Part shown: piece by piece, positions 43,008 to 51,902 of the stretch
Layout: the number at the start of each line of letters is the position of its first letter
Position numbering within the stretch: position 1 is the first letter of the stretch
Source of the DNA: Actinobacteria bacterium OK074
GTDB lineage: Bacteria; Actinomycetota; Actinomycetes; Streptomycetales; Streptomycetaceae
Assembly: GCA_001298575.1 (NCBI GenBank)
Contig: LJCV01000267.1
Coordinates: 1 to 57,893, forward strand
Length of the DNA: 57,893 bases
Direction: 5' to 3'
Notes under the pieces: model-generated
The model's input: the letters and a program-made list of their open reading frames with translations, nothing else
What the model was told of the DNA's origin: nothing
Databases searched by the model: none
Position numbers and translations under genes: made by a program

Positions 43008-45233
43008 ATGCCGAAGCAGCCCGAGCCTTCCGCCGCTCCAGAGGCGTCCGCTCAGGTCACCGCGGCGGAGATCTCCCGCCTCGCCGGGGTCACGCGCGCC
43101 ACGGTCAGCAACTGGCGTCGGCGTCATGCAGACTTCCCGTCCCCTGTGGGCGGAACAGACAGCAGCCCGCTGTATGACCTCGCAGAGGTGCGCACCTGGC
43201 TGGCAGGGCGCGGGCACACCGAGAAGGTCCTTCCTCTCGAAGAACTGCGTACTCTGCTGCGGCTGAGCGCCCATGGCAGCTCGACAGCAGCCCGTCTGCT
43301 GCCTTTCGTACTCGCCGAGCGTCAGCGCCCCGATCTCTTCAACGCCGCCGACGTCCTCCCGGACGGTGACGTGGCGGCCCGGGCCCAAGCGCTCGTCCAT
43401 GAGCTGTCCGCGCCGCCGCAGTCCCGATTCCACTTCGACGACGTGACCTACAAGGCGTCGGACGCATCCCTGTTGCGCGCGGTGCTTCGCTGCATCGACG
43501 CGAGGCAGACGCAGGATGCCGTGAATGTGTTGGCGGAGCGCGAACTGGAGGACGAGGCGGTCAGTGGCGCGTACGCCACGCCGGGCCCGCTGGCCGACCT
43601 CATGGCTCGGCTGCTGGGTGCCGCTGCACCTCAATCCCCTTATCCGCGAAGGGTCTTCGACCCGGCCTGCGGCAGTGGCGCGCTGCTCGCCGCAGCCGCG
43701 CGGCAGGGAGCGCGGCATCTCCATGGGCAGGACCTCGTGCCCGTACAGGCCCGGAGGAGTCTGATCCACTTGGGCCTGGACGCCCCGGAGTCCTCGGCCG
43801 ATATCCGCGCGGACGACTCCCTGCGCGCCGACGCATTCGCCGACCTCACCGCGGACGGCGTGCTGTGCAACCCGCCCTACGGCGACCGCGACTGGGGTCA
43901 CGATGAACTCGCCTACGACCCTCGCTGGGCCTACGGAGTCCCGCCGCGCGGCGACTCGGAACTCGCGTGGGTCCAGCACGCGCTTGCCCACGTCACGCCC
44001 GGGGCCTTCGCTGTCGTACTGCTCCCGCCCGCCGTCGCCACCCGTTCCCTGAGCCGCCGCATCCGCGCCGAGCTGATCAGGGCGGGAGCGCTGCGGGCCG
44101 TCGTCTCACTGCCGTCCGGGACCGCCCCACCGCTCCACATCGGGCTGCATGTGTGGATCCTCCAGCGCCCTGAACTGGTCGCACCGGACCACCAGTCGGT
44201 CCTGTGCGTGGAGGGCTCTGCCCTGGCCGGCTCTGAGTCGACGTCCGGGCCGCGTACCGCGCGAACGCCTGCGGGCAGCAAGATGCCAGGCCGCGATGGT
44301 GTGGCTGCCGCCACCTGGGATGCCCTCAGCGAGGGCGTGCTGCGCTACTGGACCTCGTACGTCACCGACCCGATCGGTTTCACGGACGTACCGGGCCAGG
44401 CACGCGCGGTTCCGGTCGTGGACCTCCTGGACGACCTGGTCGATGTCACTCCGGCCCGCAACATCCGTACGACGGCGGCGACGGCGGACCCGGTCGCGAT
44501 CGCCGAGCACGTTGTGCGACTGCGCCGCGAACTGGCCTCGGCTGCCGACGCGTTGGCTGTGGCAGCAGGGCAGGGGGACTGGCCCGCGGCGGGTACTGAG
44601 GCCCGGCACTGGCGTACGGCGACCCTCGCCGACCTCACACGCGGCGGGGCCCTGACCCTGCACAGGGCCGGCCCGCCGTCTCCTCGGGAGCGGGACGCCG
44701 CGCCCCCGGCCGAGTTCGCGGACCGGCCCGTACTCAGCGGGGGTGACCTGGCCACCGGGCAACGGGCCGTCGCCGATCCGGAGACGCCCCTCCCGCACAC
44801 CACGACGATCGTCGCCGAAGGCGATGTTCTACTGGCTGAGATCCGCAGTGACAGTGGTACGAGGGCTCGCGTCGCCGACGAGCAGGACAGCGGCGCTGTC
44901 ATCGGTCGCGGAGTCCGCCTGATCCGACCGGATCCGACGCGCCTTGACCCCTGGTTCCTGGCCGGATTCCTCGCCGCCGAGGACAACCTCAACAGCGCTA
45001 CGGTCGGGACTAGTTCACTGAACATCGACCCGTCACGGCTACGCGTGCCGCTCCTCCCCTTGGAGGAACAACGCCGCTACGGTGAAGCCTTTCGCCGCCT
45101 GCACACCTTGCGGCAGGTCGCGCGCCAGGTGACCGAACTCGCCACGCTGACACCAAAGGCGCTCGCGGACGGCCTCACCAGCGGGACACTGTTGCCACCA
45201 CCGAACGACAGCGGCGGCACGACACCAATCTGA
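43008..45233 (+). CDS. HTH / N6-adenine DNA methylase / specificity-like fusion
   Basis: A 741-residue protein. The N-terminal helix-turn-helix is at about 15-60 (AAEISRLAGVTRATVSNWRR). The N6-methylase domain has the SAM motif FDPACGSGALL near residue 217 and catalytic NPPYGDRDW near 287. The C-terminal 200 residues look like a type I specificity half-unit, ending in the typical LEEQRRYGEAFRRL helix. It thus appears to combine target recognition and modification. ATG 43008 is preceded by GAGGA. It diverges from the DndB-like gene and ends 91 bases before hsdM, but hsdM already has its own specificity gene, so I place this one with the DndB-like cluster. Confidence 0.85.
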   Translation: MPKQPEPSAAPEASAQVTAAEISRLAGVTRATVSNWRRRHADFPSPVGGTDSSPLYDLAEVRTWLAGRGHTEKVLPLEELRTLLRLSAHGSSTAARLLPFVLAERQRPDLFNAADVLPDGDVAARAQALVHELSAPPQSRFHFDDVTYKASDASLLRAVLRCIDARQTQDAVNVLAERELEDEAVSGAYATPGPLADLMARLLGAAAPQSPYPRRVFDPACGSGALLAAAARQGARHLHGQDLVPVQARRSLIHLGLDAPESSADIRADDSLRADAFADLTADGVLCNPPYGDRDWGHDELAYDPRWAYGVPPRGDSELAWVQHALAHVTPGAFAVVLLPPAVATRSLSRRIRAELIRAGALRAVVSLPSGTAPPLHIGLHVWILQRPELVAPDHQSVLCVEGSALAGSESTSGPRTARTPAGSKMPGRDGVAAATWDALSEGVLRYWTSYVTDPIGFTDVPGQARAVPVVDLLDDLVDVTPARNIRTTAATADPVAIAEHVVRLRRELASAADALAVAAGQGDWPAAGTEARHWRTATLADLTRGGALTLHRAGPPSPRERDAAPPAEFADRPVLSGGDLATGQRAVADPETPLPHTTTIVAEGDVLLAEIRSDSGTRARVADEQDSGAVIGRGVRLIRPDPTRLDPWFLAGFLAAEDNLNSATVGTSSLNIDPSRLRVPLLPLEEQRRYGEAFRRLHTLRQVARQVTELATLTPKALADGLTSGTLLPPPNDSGGTTPI

Positions 45234-45324
45234 ACATCTCGCGAGGCATTGAGCCGCTCCACCGCATCGGATCACATCCGCCCCGCCCGTCCCGTCTTGG
45301 GAATCGGGCCCCGAAGGGAAAACG

Positions 45325-47334
45325 TTGAACAGCAGCAAGCACACGGAACTGGCGAACCACGCCTGGTCCGTCGCCGACCTCCTGCGCGGCGACTACAAGC
45401 AGTCCGACTACGGCAAGGTGATCCTGCCGTTCACGGTGCTGCGTCGCCTTGAGTGCGTCCTCGAACCGACGCGCGAGAAGTTCGCCGAGGTGTACGCGCA
45501 GTACGAGGACGAGGACGTGAAGCCCGAGCGGCTGCTGCGCCGAGCGTCCAAGCAAGCCTTCTACAACACGAGCAGCTTGACCCTGAAGAAGATCGCCGGA
45601 GATGCGAACACGGCGGCGGTGAACCTCCAGATCTATGTGAACGCCTTCTCCGACAACGCCCGCGAGGTCCTGGAGAAGTACGAGTTCGGCCGGCAGATCA
45701 AGAAGCTCGATGACGCGGGCCTGCTCTACCAGGTCATTGGGAAGTTCACTGACCTGGACCTGCACCCGGAGACGGTTCCCAACCAGAACATGGGCTACAT
45801 CTTCGAGGAGTTGATCCGCCGTTTCGCCGAACAGTCCAACGAGACCGCCGGTGAGCACTTCACTCCTCGTGAGGTCATCAAGCTGATGGTCAACCTCCTC
45901 GTGGCTCCGGACGCCGACGCGCTCAGCGTGCCCGGCGTCGCGCGCACCGTGCTCGACCCGGCGTGCGGCACGGGCGGAATGCTGAGCGCGGCCGAGGAAC
46001 ACATCACGGAGCTCAATCCCGACGCCACGGTCGAGGTGTATGGGCAGGAACTCAACGCCGAGTCCTGGGCGATCTGCCGTTCCGACATGCTCATCAAGGG
46101 CCAGGACCCGGAGAACATCGCCGCCGGCAACTCCTTCTCCGATGATGGCCACGCACGCAAGAAGTTCGACTACCTTCTGGCCAACCCGCCGTTCGGTGTG
46201 GAGTGGAAGAAGGTCAAGGACGAGGTCGAGTACGAGCACACGTCGATGGGCGACGCGGGCCGCTTCGGCGCGGGCCTGCCCCGTATCAACGACGGCTCGC
46301 TCCTGTTCCTCCAGCACATGATCTCCAAGATGAAGCCGGTCGACGTCGACGGAGGCGGCGGCTCCCGCATCGCGATCGTCTTCAACGGCTCCCCGCTCTT
46401 CACCGGCGCGGCTGGCTCAGGCGAGTCGGAGATCCGCCGCTGGATCCTGGAACACGACTTGCTGGAGGCGATCGTCGCCCTGCCGGACCAGCTCTTCTAC
46501 AACACGGGCATCTCCACGTACTTCTGGATCCTGACCAACCGGAAGGCTCCCGACCACAAGGGCAAGGTCGTGCTGCTGGACGCCCGGGACCAGGCGGTGA
46601 AGATGCGCAAGTCGCTGGGCGACAAGCGCAAGGAATTGGGCGACGGGAAGAACGGCAAGCCCAACCACATCGCCGACATCACCCGCCTGTACGCGGAGGC
46701 GGTACAGATCGCGGCCGACCCGGAGCACGAGCTGCACGGCAAGGTGAAGATCTTCGAGAACTCGGCCTTCGGCTACCAACGCATCACTGTGGAGCGGCCG
46801 TTGAAGCTCCGCTTCGAGGTGACGGAGGAGACGCTGGCGGGGATGACGACGGCGAAGCCGTTCCTCAAGCTTCCGCAGCCGGAGAGGTTCGTTGAGGCGT
46901 TCCGCCCGCTTCTCGGTTCGGTGTGGGCGACGAAGGCCGAGGCTTTCGTGGATCTCAAGGACGCGGTGGTTGCGGCGGGGTTGCTGTGGCCCGGGGGCGC
47001 GCCGTTCATGAAGGCGATGCGGGAGGCGGTCGGGGTCCGGGATCCCGAGGGCGAGGTTCAGATGGTGAAGGGCCAGGCTGAGCCGGATCCGGAACTGCGG
47101 GACTATGAAAATGTGCCACTGGGGGAGGACGTGGAGGAGTACCTCAAGCGGGAGGTGCATCCGCATGTGCCCGATGCGTGGATCGACCATACGAAGACGA
47201 AGATCGGGTACGAGATTCCGTTCACGCGGCACTTTTACGTGTACGAGCCGCCGCGGGCGTTGGCGGAGATCGACGCGGAGCTGAAGGCGCTAGAGGCGGA
47301 GATTCAGGGGCTGTTGGGGGAGGTCACGGAATGA
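45325..47334 (+). CDS. hsdM: Type I restriction-modification methylase subunit HsdM
   Basis: A 669-residue protein. The N-terminal helical HsdM domain (about 5-150) is followed by the N6-methylase fold with DPACGTGGML near residue 212 and NPPFGVEWKK near 287. It methylates adenine in the recognition site together with HsdS. TTG 45325 follows GAAGGGAAA. The stop overlaps hsdS (ATGA). At 669 residues it is longer than classical HsdM (about 520); the extra C-terminal part from about 540 is normal for the actinobacterial type. Confidence 0.95.
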   Translation: MNSSKHTELANHAWSVADLLRGDYKQSDYGKVILPFTVLRRLECVLEPTREKFAEVYAQYEDEDVKPERLLRRASKQAFYNTSSLTLKKIAGDANTAAVNLQIYVNAFSDNAREVLEKYEFGRQIKKLDDAGLLYQVIGKFTDLDLHPETVPNQNMGYIFEELIRRFAEQSNETAGEHFTPREVIKLMVNLLVAPDADALSVPGVARTVLDPACGTGGMLSAAEEHITELNPDATVEVYGQELNAESWAICRSDMLIKGQDPENIAAGNSFSDDGHARKKFDYLLANPPFGVEWKKVKDEVEYEHTSMGDAGRFGAGLPRINDGSLLFLQHMISKMKPVDVDGGGGSRIAIVFNGSPLFTGAAGSGESEIRRWILEHDLLEAIVALPDQLFYNTGISTYFWILTNRKAPDHKGKVVLLDARDQAVKMRKSLGDKRKELGDGKNGKPNHIADITRLYAEAVQIAADPEHELHGKVKIFENSAFGYQRITVERPLKLRFEVTEETLAGMTTAKPFLKLPQPERFVEAFRPLLGSVWATKAEAFVDLKDAVVAAGLLWPGGAPFMKAMREAVGVRDPEGEVQMVKGQAEPDPELRDYENVPLGEDVEEYLKREVHPHVPDAWIDHTKTKIGYEIPFTRHFYVYEPPRALAEIDAELKALEAEIQGLLGEVTE

Positions 47335-48548
47335 CAAAGGAGATCTTGGGAAAGTACCTTTTCCGGGAGGTGGACGTTCGGGCTGGCGCTGTGAACCTTC
47401 CGCTCTTGTCTGTTTCTAGATATTACGGTGTAGTTCCGCGTAGCACCCTGACCGATGCATTGGCGCGAGCGGAAGATCTCGGTAACTATAAAGTCTGTGC
47501 GCCGGGTGACATTGTCGTGAATAGAATGTCTGCCTACCAGGGTGCTATGGGGCAGAGTGAATTCTCCGGCTTGGTGAGCCCAGACTATATGGTCCTTCGT
47601 CCGGGGCCGCTGGTGCATGGGAGATATCTGCATCATCTCTTTCGGTCTTCCTGGTTTACGGGTGAAGTAGTCCGGCGTCTACGTGGTATTGGTTCAGTCG
47701 GCCTTGGGAACGTGCGCACTCCCAGGATTAACGCCGACGAGTTTGGGTCTATTCCGCTGCGCGTCCCCTCACTGGATGAGCAGCGTTGCATCGCCGATTT
47801 TCTCGACGTCGAGATCGGAAAGATGGATGCGATTTTGCGTGCGCGGTCAAGGATGTATGAGCTCCTTGACGAGCGTATCGACCAACAAATTCTCGAAGTA
47901 ATCGGCAGAAGTTGCTTGTCCGGCCAAGTTGCAGGTAATCCTGTGATGGCCATGCGCTGGATGCTTGAAAAACAGGTGCGCTCCCCTCTGGAATCTCCGG
48001 AAGTGATCACGGCATTCCGTGATGGCCAGGTAACGGCACGTTCCTTGCGCCGGGCAGAGGGTTACACGAACTCGGCTTCCGATGACCCTCAAGGTCAAGC
48101 TGTGCGAGTTGGCGATGTTGTGGTGCACGGATTGGACGGTTTTGCGGGTGCCATCGGGGCATCCGAAGCCGAAGGTAATTGCAGTCCCGTCTATCATGTG
48201 CTCGCACCTAAGGGAGACGGTGACGCGCTCTATTACGGGCGCATGCTCCGGACTCTCGCGCTCCAGGGATACCTTACGGGATTCTCTTTTAGTACCCGTG
48301 AGAGGGCATTTGATTTTCGAAACTGGGATATGTTTGGGCGTATTCCAATTCCAGTCGCCCCATTTTCTGAGCAGCGTCACATTGGTGAGCAGGTCCGAAC
48401 GGTAAGGCCATTGCGTGACAAGTTCGATAAGTTCGGCAAGCTGCTCGCTGAGCGCTGCCAATCTCTCATCACCGCCGCCGTAGCTGGCCAATTTGACGTC
48501 TCTGCAGCCAGCGGTCGCAATGCAACGGATGGAGTCCAGCAGCCATGA
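47331..48548 (+). CDS. hsdS: Type I specificity subunit HsdS
   Basis: A 405-residue protein with two target-recognition domains (about 5-165 and 215-360), each followed by a conserved dimerisation helix (LDEQRCIADFLDVEIGKMDA and FSEQRHIGEQVRTV). It sets the DNA target of the HsdMSR complex. ATG 47331 overlaps the hsdM TGA and the gene overlaps hsdR by four bases. G+C is visibly lower than in hsdM and hsdR, with codons such as ATA, AGA and TTT that are rare elsewhere in the window, which suggests that the specificity gene was swapped in from another source. Confidence 0.92.
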   Translation: MTKEILGKYLFREVDVRAGAVNLPLLSVSRYYGVVPRSTLTDALARAEDLGNYKVCAPGDIVVNRMSAYQGAMGQSEFSGLVSPDYMVLRPGPLVHGRYLHHLFRSSWFTGEVVRRLRGIGSVGLGNVRTPRINADEFGSIPLRVPSLDEQRCIADFLDVEIGKMDAILRARSRMYELLDERIDQQILEVIGRSCLSGQVAGNPVMAMRWMLEKQVRSPLESPEVITAFRDGQVTARSLRRAEGYTNSASDDPQGQAVRVGDVVVHGLDGFAGAIGASEAEGNCSPVYHVLAPKGDGDALYYGRMLRTLALQGYLTGFSFSTRERAFDFRNWDMFGRIPIPVAPFSEQRHIGEQVRTVRPLRDKFDKFGKLLAERCQSLITAAVAGQFDVSAASGRNATDGVQQP

Positions 48549-51500
48549 GTGCCGTGCACAACGAGAAAGCCTTCGGCTCCGCCATAGTCGCCGCCCTCCT
48601 AACCCGTGGCTGGCGCGAAGCCAACCCCGAGGACTACCGCCCCGACCTCGGCCTCGACACCAACGAGCTCTTCACCTTCATCGGAGCCACCCAGCCCGAC
48701 GAGTGGTACGAGCTCGCGAACATCTACGGCGGGCAGGCCGAAGCACAGCGCGGCTTCACCAGGCGCCTGGACCAGGCGATCGCCGAACACGGCGTCCTGC
48801 ACGTACTCCGCGACGGTGTGAAGGACCGCGGCGTAAAGCTGCGCGTCGCCTACTTCAAGCCCAACCTCATCGCCGACGAGTCGATCCTCGCCCCCTACCG
48901 GGCGAACCGCCTCACCGTCGTCCGTGAACTCCCGTACGCCACCAAGCAGGCCGACTGGGGCCACCGCCTCGACCTGACCCTGTTCCTCAACGGAATCCCC
49001 CTCGCCACGGCCGAGTTGAAGAACCCGCTCACCGGTCAGGGTGTCGAGCATGCCAAGGAGCAGTACCGCAGCGACCGCGACCCCACCGAGCTGATCTTCG
49101 CGAAGCGCGTCGTCGCGAACTTCGCCGTCGACCCGGACCTCGTCTTCGTCGCGACCCAGCTCAAGGGTAAGAACACCCGCTTCCTGCCCTTCAACACCGG
49201 CTCCGAGGGCCCCGGTCAGCCCGGCGGTGCCGGAAACCCTGCCCCCACCGGATTCGGCACGTACGCCACCTCCTACCTGTGGGAGCAGGTCCTGGAGCGG
49301 GAGAACTGGCTCGACCTCCTCGAACGCTTCGTCCACCAGCAGAAGCCGAAGAAGGGCGCCGGCCGGACCACGATCTTCCCCCGCTTCCACCAGTGGGACG
49401 TGGTGAAGAAGCTGACCGCGCACGCCGCCCAGCACGGCTCCGGGCAGAACTACCTGATCATGGCGTCCGCCGGTTCCGGCAAGTCCAACACCATCGGCTG
49501 GCTCGCCCACCGCCTGTCCGACCTGCACGCCGAAACCGACCTGCGCGCCCTCGACCAGGATGCGGTGACCGCAGGGCGCATCACGCCCGGGGAACCGGTC
49601 TTCGACAAGGTCATCGTCATCACGGACCGGCGCAATCTGGACGCCCAACTCCGCGAGACCGTCGGCAGTTTCGCACGCACGGTCGGGCTCGTCGTGAAGA
49701 TCGACGAGAAGAACGGGGCGAAGGGAGAGCAACTCGCCAGGGCGCTCTCCCGGGACACCGGGAAGATCGTCACCGTCACGCTGCACTCGTTCCCGGCGCT
49801 GCTCGACTACATCAAGCGCAACCCGACCGAAATTGTGGGCAGCCGATTCGCGATCGTCGTGGACGAGGCGCACTCCTCGCAGTCCGGCGGTGCCGCCACC
49901 GACGTCAAGGCCGCTCTGCGTGACCTCGGTCTGGACTCCGACTCCGAGGACGTCGGCGCCACCACCGTCACGCTCACTGACCAGCTCAAGAGCAAGGCCG
50001 TAGAACGGTCCCAGGCTCCGAACCTGTCCTACTTCGCCTTCACCGCTACCCCCAAGGCCAAGACCCTCGAACTCTTCGGCACCCTCGACACCGTGGCAGG
50101 AGAGACCAAGTACCGGCCCTTCCATACCTACTCGATGCGGCAGGCCATCGAGGAGGGGTTCATCCTCGATCCGCTGCGCAACTACGTCACGTACAACACG
50201 TACTGGAAGCTGGTGAACGAGAACCCGGACGAGAAGGAGGTCGACCCCTCCAAGGCCAACGGCCTGCTCGCCCGGTTTGCGCTGACTCACGACTCGACAG
50301 TGGCCCAGCATGCGCAGGTGATCGTGGAGCACTTCGTCACGCACGCCCGTGGCCGGCTCGGCGGGCGCGCCAAGTCGATGGTGGCCACCGCCTCGCGACA
50401 GTCCGCCGTGCAGATGGCACGGGCCATCAAGAGCTACATCAAGGACCGCGACTACGACACCAGGCACCCGGATCTGGGAGTCCTCGTCGCCTTCTCCGGC
50501 AGTCTCACGGTCGACGGTGAGGAGACCACCGAGAGTAAGGAGAACGGCGGGCTGGCCGAGAGCGCGCTGCCCGAGGCGTTCGCGTACACGCGCGCTGACG
50601 ACAAGGCCGTGAAGGCGGGCGGCCGGGGCAAGCAGGAGTACAAGATCCTGGTCGTGGCCGAGAAGTACCAGACGGGGTTCGACCAGCCGCTGCTGACGAC
50701 GATGTACGTCAACAAGACCCTGACGGGTATCGCCGCCGTCCAGACGCTGTCCCGGTTGAACCGGACCGCCGAGCGCAAGGCGCAAGGCGATTTGGCCGTC
50801 CTGGACTTCGTGAACGAGGCCGAGGACATCCAGGATGCCTTCCGCCCGTACTTCGAGGAGGCGATGACTCTCCCCTCCGACCCGAACCTGCTCTACACGG
50901 CGCAGGGACGCGTCATGTCCGTGTCGGTGCTCGCCGACCAGGAGATGGACGAGTTCGCCGCCGCGTACTTCGAGGCGAAGCGGAAGGCAGGCGGTTCGCA
51001 GGCCAAGTGGGAGAAGTTGCATGCCGAGCTGTACCGGCTGCTGTCCCCGGCCGTCGAGCGGTTCACGGTGCTCATGGAGAGCGAAGACGACGAGGAGGCC
51101 GAGACCGCCGAGGACTTCCGCGCCAACCTCAACGACTACGTCCGCAAGTACGGGTTCCTCGCGCAGATCGTGCCGTACCAGGATGCCGAACTGGAGCGGT
51201 TGCACCTGTACGGCCGCCATCTCCTCAACCGGCTCCCGCGGCGTGCCGACGGCGGCGTTGACATAGGCGAGGTCGACCTCAGCCACATGCGGGTGGAGAA
51301 GACCGGCGAGTACGACGTGTCGCTCAACCCTGAGGGACCGGCCGACCTGAAGGGATTCGGGGACGGGGCCGGCGGTGCCCAGGAGGCTGAGAAGTCGCTG
51401 CTGTCCGAGCTGATCGAGAAGTTCAACGAGAAGTTCGGCACCGAATTCACAGAGCAGGACGTCCTGAGTCCCTTCGAAGAGGCCAAGGCCGACCCGAAGG

Positions 51501-51721
51501 TGCGGGCCGCTGCTGTGGCCAACAACGACGTGGACAACTTCGGTCTGGTCTTCGACGACGTCTTCGAGGACAAGATGGCCGACCACATCGACACCATCGC
51601 CGGCCTCGGCCGTCAGTACTTCGGCGGCGACAAGGGCTTCAAGTCGAGCCTCGACCGCAGCGCGCGCAAGGCGGCCTGGCGAATGATCCGGCGGGAGGAA
51701 GGGGTCGACGACGGGTTCTGA
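48545..51721 (+). CDS. hsdR: Type I restriction subunit HsdR
   Basis: A 1058-residue protein. The nuclease domain has DLTLFLNGIPLATAELKNPL (Asp...Glu-Leu-Lys). Walker A ASAGSGKSNT is near residue 308, the DEAH box FAIVVDEAHSSQ near 440, and helicase motif VI near 735 (QTLSRLNRTAERK). The C-terminal 250 residues are the helical HsdR end that binds the methylase core. It translocates and cuts unmodified DNA. The ATG overlaps the hsdS stop, completing an M-S-R operon. The length is normal and no defect was seen. Confidence 0.95.
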   Translation: MSAVHNEKAFGSAIVAALLTRGWREANPEDYRPDLGLDTNELFTFIGATQPDEWYELANIYGGQAEAQRGFTRRLDQAIAEHGVLHVLRDGVKDRGVKLRVAYFKPNLIADESILAPYRANRLTVVRELPYATKQADWGHRLDLTLFLNGIPLATAELKNPLTGQGVEHAKEQYRSDRDPTELIFAKRVVANFAVDPDLVFVATQLKGKNTRFLPFNTGSEGPGQPGGAGNPAPTGFGTYATSYLWEQVLERENWLDLLERFVHQQKPKKGAGRTTIFPRFHQWDVVKKLTAHAAQHGSGQNYLIMASAGSGKSNTIGWLAHRLSDLHAETDLRALDQDAVTAGRITPGEPVFDKVIVITDRRNLDAQLRETVGSFARTVGLVVKIDEKNGAKGEQLARALSRDTGKIVTVTLHSFPALLDYIKRNPTEIVGSRFAIVVDEAHSSQSGGAATDVKAALRDLGLDSDSEDVGATTVTLTDQLKSKAVERSQAPNLSYFAFTATPKAKTLELFGTLDTVAGETKYRPFHTYSMRQAIEEGFILDPLRNYVTYNTYWKLVNENPDEKEVDPSKANGLLARFALTHDSTVAQHAQVIVEHFVTHARGRLGGRAKSMVATASRQSAVQMARAIKSYIKDRDYDTRHPDLGVLVAFSGSLTVDGEETTESKENGGLAESALPEAFAYTRADDKAVKAGGRGKQEYKILVVAEKYQTGFDQPLLTTMYVNKTLTGIAAVQTLSRLNRTAERKAQGDLAVLDFVNEAEDIQDAFRPYFEEAMTLPSDPNLLYTAQGRVMSVSVLADQEMDEFAAAYFEAKRKAGGSQAKWEKLHAELYRLLSPAVERFTVLMESEDDEEAETAEDFRANLNDYVRKYGFLAQIVPYQDAELERLHLYGRHLLNRLPRRADGGVDIGEVDLSHMRVEKTGEYDVSLNPEGPADLKGFGDGAGGAQEAEKSLLSELIEKFNEKFGTEFTEQDVLSPFEEAKADPKVRAAAVANNDVDNFGLVFDDVFEDKMADHIDTIAGLGRQYFGGDKGFKSSLDRSARKAAWRMIRREEGVDDGF

Positions 51722-51902
51722 TGCCCTGGTCTGGCACCTCTCGCGGTGGCGGTGCTGGAGCCTATCTCTGATACCGCCACTGTCTTCCTGATCCTGGCTG
51801 GACCCGGCCTGGACGGATGATCACCCCATTCGTCACACTGGACACGCACCGTTATGCCGTGAACACCACAACTCGCCGATCACCGCAGGAAGCGAGAGCA
51901 CC

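Noticed and set aside
48599..51586. A 995-residue leftward frame opposite hsdR
   Set aside because: Val/Leu/Gly-rich shadow with no recognisable domain; hsdR on the plus strand is unambiguous.
51746..51780. GTGGCGGT...ACCGCCAC inverted repeat after hsdR as a terminator
   Set aside because: Only eight pairs with a 19-base loop and no T-run; too weak to annotate.
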